From UMGS1696 sp964558485 (lineage in GTDB: Bacteria > Bacillota > Clostridia > Oscillospirales > CAG-272): 10,966 nt of DNA. Each line of letters starts with the position of its first letter. Positions within the stretch are counted from its first letter, which is position 1. The notes under the pieces are model-generated. The model was given only the letters and a program-made list of their open reading frames with translations. It made no database searches and was not told where the DNA came from. The stretch covers positions 1-10,966 of the forward strand of contig CAZLED010000080.1 of assembly GCA_964558485.1 (NCBI GenBank), written 5' to 3'. Positions 1 to 5,074 of this stretch are shown here, in pieces. The translations under genes and the position numbers were made by a program.

Positions 1-1
1 G

Positions 2-40
2 GTCATGGATCGGGTGGTGGAGATCTTAGTGGAGGACTGA
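2..40 (+). CDS. Possible C-terminal end of an upstream gene (partial)
   Basis: Reading from base 2, thirteen triplets end in TGA at 38-40 and encode VMDRVVEILVED, an amphipathic helix-like tail. This frame looks more protein-like than the Gly/Ser-rich frame that starts at base 1 and ends in TGA at 58-60. The promoter of the next gene begins 17 nt after the stop. The fragment is too short to assign a family, and it may not be coding. Confidence 0.25.
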   Translation, partial: VMDRVVEILVED

Positions 41-56
41 CGCAATCGGCAATTGC

Positions 57-85
57 TTGACAGGTCTGCGTGGCTATGGTATACT
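57..85 (+). promoter_or_regulatory. Sigma-A promoter of the HTH/zinc-ribbon gene
   Basis: A perfect -35 box TTGACA (57-62) and a -10 box TATACT (80-85) are separated by 17 nt. TG at 77-78 gives an extended -10 element, so transcription should start near base 92. The 8-bp palindrome GCAATTGC (49-56) abuts the -35 box and could be an operator, possibly for autoregulation; that is inference only. The promoter also decides the start of the downstream gene, because a TTG at base 57 opens the frame but lies inside the -35 box. Confidence 0.8.
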
Positions 86-110
86 GTTGGCGAAAGGTGG
101 TGCAAAGTTT

Positions 111-557
111 ATGGAAACAAAAGAGATCCTATACACGCTGCGGATAAAGCATGGGTATTCCCAGGAGGCGCTGGCGGAAAAGGTCTTTGTGACCCGGCAG
201 GCTGTGTCTCGGTGGGAGACCGGTGAATCGATACCGGGAACGGACACGCTGGTGCTGCTCTCCAAGCTATTTGATGTATCGATCAACACGCTGCTGGGTT
301 CTCCACGAAAGCTGGTATGCCAATGCTGTGGGATGCCGTTGGACGACGACAGCATCAGTCGGGAGCCCGATGGGACGTTCAACGAAGACTACTGCAAGTG
401 GTGCTATGCGGATGGCAAGTTCGTCTACCAAAGCATGGACGAGCTGATCGACTTTTTATCCCAGCATATGGCAAACGAAAATTGGCCGCCGGAGCAGGTG
501 CGTGCGTATCTGAAAGGGATGCTGCCGAACCTGGCCCATTGGACGAAAACGGAATAA
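111..557 (+). CDS. XRE-family HTH regulator with C-terminal zinc ribbon
   Basis: This is a 148-residue cytoplasmic protein. Residues 5-62 form a Cro/CI-type helix-turn-helix, with SQEALAEKVFVTRQAVSRWETG as the core and a typical LSKLFDVSINTLLG end. Residues 70-98 are a zinc ribbon whose likely ligands are Cys70, Cys73, Cys95 and Cys98. They are followed by a helical segment (about 105-145) ending in LPNLAHW, as in the 'putative zinc ribbon' family (PF12674) that often follows an HTH in Clostridia. The protein is likely a DNA-binding transcription factor whose target and signal are unknown. The ATG at 111 is preferred: it has the ribosome binding site AGGTGG at 95-100 and lies downstream of the predicted transcription start, whereas the TTG at 57 lies in the -35 box. 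The gene is monocistronic, with its own promoter and terminator, and converges on the minus-strand block. The promoter-adjacent palindrome would fit autoregulation but proves nothing. Confidence 0.88.
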   Translation: METKEILYTLRIKHGYSQEALAEKVFVTRQAVSRWETGESIPGTDTLVLLSKLFDVSINTLLGSPRKLVCQCCGMPLDDDSISREPDGTFNEDYCKWCYADGKFVYQSMDELIDFLSQHMANENWPPEQVRAYLKGMLPNLAHWTKTE

Positions 558-563
558 AACGAC

Positions 564-605
564 AAAACAGGCGTTATCCATGGGGATAGCACCTGTTTTC
601 ATTTT
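564..605 (+). terminator. Intrinsic terminator of the HTH/zinc-ribbon gene
   Basis: It begins 7 nt after the stop codon. The arms AAAACAGG (564-571) and CCTGTTTT (592-599) form 8 bp. A small internal loop follows, then TATCC/GGATA (5 bp) with an ATGG loop. The hairpin is followed by CATTTT. The A-run before the 5' arm lets it also work weakly on the minus strand, as a backstop for the tRNA transcript arriving from the other side. Confidence 0.8.
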
Positions 606-608
606 AGC

Positions 609-642
609 AAAAAGAAAAGCCTTGCAGGATCTCTACAAGACT
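609..642 (-). terminator. Intrinsic terminator of the tRNA-Val gene
   Basis: On the minus strand a 10-bp stem, AGTCTTGTAG paired with CTGCAAGGCT (618-627 with 633-642, including G-U pairs), closes a 5-nt AGATC loop. It is followed by the T-rich tract TTTCTTTTT (609-617). It begins 11 nt after the 3' end of the tRNA. Confidence 0.75.
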
Positions 643-653
643 TCTTTCTATTC

Positions 654-727
654 TGGAAACAACTGGAATCGAACCAGCGACCCCTTGCATGTCAAGCAAG
701 TACTCTAACCAGCTGAGCTATGCTTCC
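654..727 (-). tRNA. tRNA-Val (anticodon GAC)
   Basis: A 74-nt cloverleaf can be folded by eye. The acceptor stem is GGAAGCA/TGTTTCC (7 bp, one G-U). The D arm is GCTC/GAGT with loop AGCTGGTTA. The anticodon stem is CTTGC/GCAAG with loop TTGACAT, giving anticodon GAC, which reads GUC (valine) codons. The variable loop has 5 nt. The T arm is GCTGG/CCAGT with loop TTCGATT. The discriminator base is A. The 3' CCA is not encoded, since GAA follows the discriminator, so a CCA-adding enzyme is needed. The gene stands alone with its own promoter and terminator. Confidence 0.95.
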
Positions 728-743
728 GTGCGCTTACGTATAT

Positions 744-772
744 AGTATACCACATCGCAGCGGAAATTGCAA
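744..772 (-). promoter_or_regulatory. Promoter of tRNA-Val
   Basis: On the minus strand a -35 box TTGCAA (767-772) and a -10 box TATACT (744-749) are separated by exactly 17 nt. The -10 box ends 17 nt before the mature tRNA 5' end, so transcription should start a few bases ahead of the acceptor stem. Confidence 0.7.
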
Positions 773-804
773 TAGGTTTTGCAAAAGTTTTTTCAATTTT
801 TTTG

Positions 805-844
805 CAAAAAAACACACACCCAGCTTTGCTGCCAGATGTGTGTT
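805..844 (-). terminator. Intrinsic terminator of the DUF4430 lipoprotein gene
   Basis: On the minus strand an uninterrupted 14-bp stem (811-824 with 831-844, outer part AACACACA/TGTGTGTT, with G-U pairs in the inner part) closes a 6-nt AGCAAA loop. It is followed directly by a run of T (805-810 and on). It starts 32 nt after the stop codon at 877-879. Its good preservation suggests the upstream gene decayed only recently, if at all. Confidence 0.85.
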
Positions 845-876
845 CATTGGTCACGTATAAATCCTAACTGAATTGT

Positions 877-1335
877 TTACTCAGCGTCAGCCGTCAGATC
901 TTCCGGAGCGATGGGAGATACCAGGTAACGAACTTCGATCACGTCGCCTTCGTTTACAACGTTTACGTTCATTGTGCCGGTTTCGGGTTCGATACCGTTG
1001 CACAGATAGTACCAGCCATAAACATTCACGTCATCAGCATAGGACTTGTAATCCTCGCCGTCCAGGGTGATGTTGGACAGACGATTGTTGGAGTCGGTCT
1101 CGCAGTTAATCTCGTTGTGCTGCAGCGCTTCCATAACGGCCTGCAGAACTGTCGGCGGATTTTCGGTGGTGCCGGAAACGACCATATCAAAGGGACCAAA
1201 CTTGGTCTAGCCGTCTACTACCACGGAGATGTTGCAGTTTACGGTCACGGTTTCGCCTGCGCCACCGCAGGAAACAACAGCCAGGGTCAGCAGGGTCAGT
1301 GCCAGAGCCAAAGCCAAAATCTTGATCTTTTTCAT
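877..1335 (-). pseudogene. DUF4430-family lipoprotein interrupted by an in-frame amber codon
   Basis: The frame from the ATG at 1335-1333 to the TAA at 877-879 has 152 codons, but codon 43 is TAG (1207-1209). The ATG has the ribosome binding site AGGAGG (1342-1347). Residues 1-22 are a lipoprotein signal peptide (MKKIK, a hydrophobic run, then the lipobox VVSC with Cys23 as the lipidation site). After the amber, the pattern fits DUF4430: PPTVLQAVMEAL (60-71), then YGWYYLCNG (106-114), then EGDVIEVRY (129-137). This domain is usually found on extracytoplasmic proteins and resembles cobalamin-binding/SLBB-like folds; no function can be assigned here. The frame stays open for 109 codons after the TAG. 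The nearest internal Met (codon 51, base 1185) has no ribosome binding site, so re-initiation is unlikely. The gene is either recently inactivated, an assembly error (for example CAG or GAG read as TAG), or translated by readthrough. Family call fairly sure; status uncertain. Confidence 0.75.
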
Positions 1336-1375
1336 TTTCTTCCTCCTAATAGGTGAGATTTATATGACCATGACC

Positions 1376-1404
1376 ATTATACACGAAATCAAAACAAAAG
1401 TCAA
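1376..1404 (-). promoter_or_regulatory. Sigma-A promoter of the lipoprotein gene
   Basis: On the minus strand TTGACT (1399-1404) and a perfect TATAAT (1376-1381) are separated by 17 nt. Transcription should start near 1369, leaving a leader of about 33 nt that carries the AGGAGG ribosome binding site. The -35 box lies 23 nt past the stop codon of the TspO-like gene. Confidence 0.85.
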
Positions 1405-1427
1405 TATCTCCGCACACTTTTTTTATA

Positions 1428-1967
1428 CTAATTTACCAACAACACGGCAAATGTTACATATAGGAAATAAATTTCTAACAGACAGGATAAAAACTGCGCA
1501 ATCATTATAAGAGAAAATCTACGGATGGAGCAGATCAGCAGCCAGATCTGCAGGATCACAGCCGTGCCCAGCGACAGAATACACAAAAATGGATGGAGCA
1601 TCGAAAAGAATAGCGGATACCAGATCAGCTGCAGCAAATAGATCAGGAGGCATAGCATTCCCTCACGGCGTCCCGTGCTGGTGTGGAAGCACGGCGGCAG
1701 AAGCAGAAAGCCCAGCGTACAGCCGGACAGTGCATAGGCCAGAAGCCACAGCAGAAAGCATATGGTCAATGTGGGCACACAGGATGGCAAAAACCCGGCA
1801 TGGTACACCAGCGCTGCACTGCCGTGTACCCAAAGCAGGATCCCACCAAAGGCCGCAAAGACGATCCAGAAGCATATGCGGCTGCCATATCGACAAAGTA
1901 GCTTCCCTTCTCGCTGCCACTGTTTTTTCGTAAATAGCTGTCTTTTCACCAAAAGCTGTTTTCCCAT
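1428..1967 (-). CDS. Divergent TspO/MBR-like (tryptophan-rich sensory) membrane protein
   Basis: A 179-residue, very hydrophobic protein with five likely membrane helices at about 30-48, 63-90, 104-123, 126-147 and 150-177, after a basic cytoplasmic N-terminus (residues 1-30). The third and fifth helices resemble TspO. LQLIWYPLFF (112-121) parallels the family's LNLLWSPLFF motif, and the C-terminus YVTFAVLLVN parallels FA..LN.AI..LN. TspO proteins bind porphyrins or cholesterol-like ligands and act in tetrapyrrole and stress responses. Here the usual tryptophan-rich first loop and helix 2 are poorly kept, so ligand binding cannot be assumed. Met1 (1967-1965) follows the T-run of the PBP terminator directly. 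The likely ribosome binding site GGGGTGAT lies inside that hairpin's 3' arm. No alternative start has a better site. The stop is TAG, the only TAG stop in the window. No terminator is visible after it. Confidence 0.6.
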   Translation of the reverse strand: MGKQLLVKRQLFTKKQWQREGKLLCRYGSRICFWIVFAAFGGILLWVHGSAALVYHAGFLPSCVPTLTICFLLWLLAYALSGCTLGFLLLPPCFHTSTGRREGMLCLLIYLLQLIWYPLFFSMLHPFLCILSLGTAVILQIWLLICSIRRFSLIMIAQFLSCLLEIYFLYVTFAVLLVN

Positions 1968-2008
1968 AAAAAGATCACCCCATAGGCATTCTATGCGGTG
2001 ATCCTTTT
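1968..2008 (-). terminator. Strong hairpin after the PBP gene: terminator that also buries the next gene's ribosome binding site
   Basis: On the minus strand AAAAGGATCACC (2008-1997) pairs with GGTGATCTTTTT (1979-1968) over 12 bp with one G-U. After a single mismatch the stem continues as CATAG/CTATG (5 bp) around a 5-nt loop. The 3' arm ends in five T, giving an intrinsic terminator 12 nt after the PBP stop codon. The ATG of the TspO-like gene follows the last T directly, and its only ribosome binding site (GGTGAT) is in the 3' arm. Confidence 0.75.
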
Positions 2009-2020
2009 GGGTATGCCGTT

Positions 2021-4813
2021 TTACCAGCCAAAGCCGGCATCCGGTTCTGTGTTGTCGTCTTCGTAATAGGTGGTCTCGTCCACACCCATACCGCTATCCT
2101 CGGTGCCGTCCAGTACGTCACCTGGATCGACCTCCGGTGGGGCTGCGGTCTCTGTCTCCGTTTCGTACTTCGAAGGACCACCCTTCCAGCGGCTGTAATC
2201 GCAGTGCAGGTAACAATAGCCGTTGTTGGCGGTGGTGGCGTAGGAGGTGCCGCAGTAGTGCCCTTCTCCCAGAGAATTGTAGAAGAACGGCAGGCCACCC
2301 CATTCACAGGGCATGACACTTGCCGGCAGATCCCGGTACACATATTGGGCATCGGCCACGTAGATCTCCGTGGGGAAGTCTCGATCCTCAACCCGGATCA
2401 GGGCTGTCTTCACCAGGTCACCGGGGTTGCAGTCGTCCGAAGCAATCAGGCCAGTGGTGGCGTCCCGCATGACGATCACGTGGGTATCGCAGTATTCGCT
2501 GGGTGCAGATTCTCTGGTGAAGTATCCGGTGGAAGCACGACTACCACGGGGATCCAGAGAACAAGCCTCAGAGCACAGCAAACCGGAGTCCAGGCAGTAG
2601 GTAGCCGTTACCACGCCCGGTGCCATCTCGAAGGTCTGCAGTGCTTCTCCACCGTTGTTGGCGGCATCGATGTACTGCTGATGCAGCATGGTCATGACGG
2701 TGTCCCAGATGGTCACAGAGGGATTGGCTTTGAAGGCGCTCAGGGTCTGGTTCATTTCGTAGCCCGTCCACACACCGGCTACGTAGTAGGGTGTGTAGCC
2801 TACGAAATACCGGTCGAAGTCGGCGGTGGTGGTACCCGTTTTGCCGGCTACGTCTACGGAATGGCGCAGAGTGATGCTGGTACCGGTACCGTTGTTGACA
2901 ACGTTGTTCATCATCTTGGTCATGATGGACGCAGTCTCCGGGCTGATGACGATCTCCGGGTCGTCGTCGTTTTCCAAGATCACGTTGTCGCTATTGTCGG
3001 TGACGTACAGGTACAGGTTGGGTTCGTTGTACACGCCGTCGTTCTGGAAAATGCAATAGGCGGCGGTGATCTCCAGCACGGTGAGCCCGAAGCTGAGCTG
3101 TCCCAGACCCAATGCGGCCAGACCCTTGTCGGTGATTACGGTGCCGTTTTGGCGGGTATAGGATTCCACCAGGCTATTGATGTGGAGCTTATTTTTACCA
3201 AAGTCAAAGGCTTTTTCAACGGTCAGGTCTTCCAGCACCTTCAGCGCCACGGTGTTCTTGGAGACCTCGATGGCACGGTTGATGGTACACAGACCCTGAT
3301 AGGTGTCCGGCAGGTTGTGGGGGTAAGGGTCATAGACAGAGTACCCACCGGAACGGGTCTCTTCATCAAAATACAGCGGTGTGTCGTCGTACACGGAGCC
3401 ATAGGTGATGATCCCTTCCTCCAAAGCGGGAGCGTATACGGTGATGGGCTTGATGGAGGAACCCGGCGGACGTTTGGCATCGGTGGCAAGGCTCTGGACA
3501 CGGCTGCCGGTCTTCTCGCCACGGCCACCCACCAGACCCAGCACGTCCCCGGTGTAGGGATCCATGATGACCATGGCAGATTGCGGTTGGAGAATGGAAT
3601 TGCCGGCAGTGGGGAAATATTGGTCTTCGTTATGGATGTAGACCTCTTCCAGGGTATTCTGTACGTCCATGTCGATGGGCAGGTACACCTTATAGCCGGA
3701 GGACAGCACGTGCTTTCCGGCGAAGGACTGGGACCAGCCGTATTCTTCCATGAAATGCTCAGTGAGCTGGTCGATGACGGCCTCGACGTACCAGTTGTAC
3801 ACGTGGTACCCTTCCGACTGGGTGAATTCGTCGGTGGTATCGAAATAGGTGATCTCCAGATCGGCATTGTGGGCAGCAGCAGCTTCTGCATCGGAGATCC
3901 AGCCCAGCTCGTTCATACGGTCTATGACCTTACCACGGCGGTAAAGGTTGCCATGCTGCACCGTACCATTTTCCCGCACACGGTCTTCCTCGTGGTACAA
4001 CGGTTCATAGGCGGTAGGGCTTTTGACGATGGATGCAAGGCAGGCACACTGCACCAGATTTAATTCCGATACGTCCTTGCCGAAATAGAGGTTGGCGGCG
4101 GCCTGTACACCTTCGGCACCGTTGCCAAGGTTGACGATGTTCAGGTACATCTCTAATATCTCTTCCTTGCTCAGATCTTTTTCCAGATTGAGCGCACGGA
4201 AGATCTCCTGCACCTTTCGCTGGATGGTGACCTCATCCTCGCCGGTCAGGTTTTTGATCAGCTGCTGGGTGATGGTGGAACCACCTGCCACGGAGTTGCC
4301 GGTGAAGTAGTTGAACACCGCTTTTCCCGTGGTGATCCAGTCTACGCCACTATGCTCCATGAATCGATGGTCTTCCATGGCGACAAAGGCATCGATCAGG
4401 TATTTGGGGAACTGGTCGTAGGTGACCCAGATACTGCCGGACGCACCGGAGATCCGCTCGTCTTCCCATTCCACAGGCGTGCCGTTGCGGTTGATCCGAT
4501 CCTCCTCGGAATCAAACTCCATCACGTAGAATCGTGTGGTGGTGGTACCGGAGGCAGAGGTACGCAGCAGAGACGGATCGAGGGTCAGATCCATGTAGTT
4601 GTTGATGTAGATCGCAAAGACCGTGCCAACGATGATCCCGGTGATCAGGCCGATGAGCAGGACGGTCAGCAGGATATTGAGCACATAGGAGAAAATACGC
4701 AAGAGTACCTTGCCGATGGTGCCGAATACCTGCATCACTTCCACGCCCCAGTTGACCTCGGTTTGTCCATCCGCAGGCTGTTTCACGGGCTTTTGGGGTG
4801 ATAAATTTGCCAT
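2021..4813 (-). CDS. Class A penicillin-binding protein (PBP1A family), bifunctional transglycosylase/transpeptidase
   Basis: A 930-residue membrane-anchored enzyme that polymerises lipid II glycan strands and cross-links their peptides outside the membrane. The cytoplasmic N-terminus is followed by a membrane helix at about 46-70. The GT51 transglycosylase domain (about 110-290) has MEDHRFMEHSG with the catalytic Glu147, then GGSTITQQLIKN (177-188) and RKVQEIFRALNLEKDLSKEEILEMYLN as the third signature. The transpeptidase domain (about 370-700) has PPGSSIKP with nucleophile Ser452 and Lys455, SKN at 518-520 and KTGTT at 658-662. All catalytic residues are present. A C-terminal region (about 735-885) carries nine cysteines, followed by an acidic tail of about 45 residues ending FGW. 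The ATG at 4813 is preferred: AAAGGG (4824-4829) can serve as ribosome binding site, while an in-frame GTG at 4852 would add 13 residues and has no site. The gene follows dnaE on the same strand but seems to have its own promoter. A strong hairpin terminator follows it. Confidence 0.95.
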   Translation of the reverse strand: MANLSPQKPVKQPADGQTEVNWGVEVMQVFGTIGKVLLRIFSYVLNILLTVLLIGLITGIIVGTVFAIYINNYMDLTLDPSLLRTSASGTTTTRFYVMEFDSEEDRINRNGTPVEWEDERISGASGSIWVTYDQFPKYLIDAFVAMEDHRFMEHSGVDWITTGKAVFNYFTGNSVAGGSTITQQLIKNLTGEDEVTIQRKVQEIFRALNLEKDLSKEEILEMYLNIVNLGNGAEGVQAAANLYFGKDVSELNLVQCACLASIVKSPTAYEPLYHEEDRVRENGTVQHGNLYRRGKVIDRMNELGWISDAEAAAAHNADLEITYFDTTDEFTQSEGYHVYNWYVEAVIDQLTEHFMEEYGWSQSFAGKHVLSSGYKVYLPIDMDVQNTLEEVYIHNEDQYFPTAGNSILQPQSAMVIMDPYTGDVLGLVGGRGEKTGSRVQSLATDAKRPPGSSIKPITVYAPALEEGIITYGSVYDDTPLYFDEETRSGGYSVYDPYPHNLPDTYQGLCTINRAIEVSKNTVALKVLEDLTVEKAFDFGKNKLHINSLVESYTRQNGTVITDKGLAALGLGQLSFGLTVLEITAAYCIFQNDGVYNEPNLYLYVTDNSDNVILENDDDPEIVISPETASIMTKMMNNVVNNGTGTSITLRHSVDVAGKTGTTTADFDRYFVGYTPYYVAGVWTGYEMNQTLSAFKANPSVTIWDTVMTMLHQQYIDAANNGGEALQTFEMAPGVVTATYCLDSGLLCSEACSLDPRGSRASTGYFTRESAPSEYCDTHVIVMRDATTGLIASDDCNPGDLVKTALIRVEDRDFPTEIYVADAQYVYRDLPASVMPCEWGGLPFFYNSLGEGHYCGTSYATTANNGYCYLHCDYSRWKGGPSKYETETETAAPPEVDPGDVLDGTEDSGMGVDETTYYEDDNTEPDAGFGW

Positions 4814-4829
4814 AAAGGGGTTTCCCTTT
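4814..4829 (-). promoter_or_regulatory. Small hairpin at the PBP start codon that pairs its ribosome binding site
   Basis: On the minus strand AAAGGG (4829-4824) pairs with CCCTTT (4819-4814) around a 4-nt AAAC loop. The stem ends directly against the ATG. The 5' arm is also the best ribosome binding site for the ATG at 4813, with about 10 nt spacing, so the stem could dampen initiation. The pairing is seen in the sequence; its effect is inference. Confidence 0.45.
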
Positions 4830-4883
4830 CTGTTGTTTTCCCTGGTTCGCACCTACCAATTGGGCAGGCTTTGCCAGGGCATT

Positions 4884-4928
4884 CACGGTAGTTACTACCA
4901 CGGTGGAAGTACTGTAGTAACCACGGTG
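4884..4928 (-). promoter_or_regulatory. Long hairpin in the leader of the PBP mRNA
   Basis: The arms 4884-4898 and 4914-4928 pair over 15 positions: 13 Watson-Crick pairs, one G-U and one mismatch, around a 15-nt loop. The loop side includes a second small dyad, CCACGGTGG (4898-4906), which could form an alternative pairing. ACCACGGTG occurs twice (4897-4905 and 4920-4928). The hairpin would begin a few bases after the expected transcription start, so it may protect the 5' end or bind a regulator. No known riboswitch pattern was recognised. Confidence 0.5.
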
Positions 4929-4938
4929 TTCTGAAGAT

Positions 4939-4970
4939 AGTATACACCTTATTTTTGAATTTGATATGAA
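4939..4970 (-). promoter_or_regulatory. Probable promoter of the PBP gene (clear -10, weak -35)
   Basis: On the minus strand a -10 box TATACT lies at 4939-4944. No good -35 is at the standard distance: at 17 nt the hexamer is TATCAA (4962-4967), and TTCATA (4965-4970) is closer to consensus but 20 nt away. The area is AT-rich compared with its surroundings. The transcript would start near 4932, giving a leader of about 120 nt before the ATG at 4813. The weak -35 suggests dependence on an activator or a modest basal level. Confidence 0.4.
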
Positions 4971-5038
4971 CATCTGCTTGGAAATGCCGGTGTATGCAAA
5001 TTTTTACATTTTTGCGCTCGATGTCACTTGATAAGCAG

Positions 5039-5074
5039 TGGTTATTTTATAACCGATGGTTATTTTATAACCAT
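5039..5074. repeat. 18-bp tandem duplication of a palindrome at the dnaE stop codon
   Basis: Two adjacent 18-bp units, TGGTTATTTTATAACCGA (5039-5056) and the same with AT at the end (5057-5074), match at 16 of 18 positions. Each contains the inverted repeat GGTTAT-TTT-ATAACC. The second unit encodes the last residues of DnaE (MVIK) and its stop codon, so the first unit is probably a copy that arose by tandem duplication. The stems are AT-rich and lack a T-run, so they are poor candidates for a terminator. Confidence 0.8.

Noticed and set aside
57..110. 18-residue upstream extension of the HTH gene from a TTG codon
   Set aside because: The TTG is part of the -35 box and lies upstream of the expected transcription start. 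The ATG at 111 has a good ribosome binding site.
781..812. Repeated TTTGCAAAA motifs between the tRNA promoter and the lipoprotein terminator
   Set aside because: They are low-complexity A/T runs, partly the T-tract of the terminator. I see no further structure.
2204..4063. 619-codon open frame on the plus strand
   Set aside because: It lies wholly antisense to the PBP gene, is rich in Gly/Val/His as expected from the reverse of its codons, has no ribosome binding site, and shows no recognisable motif. The PBP frame has all catalytic motifs.
4814..4852. GTG start 13 codons upstream for the PBP
   Set aside because: There is no ribosome binding site before the GTG, and the added residues are a charged stretch that reads as leader. 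It is not fully excluded.
4990..5030. Possible dnaE terminator formed by GCAAA and TTTGC arms
   Set aside because: The stem is only 5 bp, AT-rich and with a long loop, so it is too weak to call. No convincing dnaE terminator was found.
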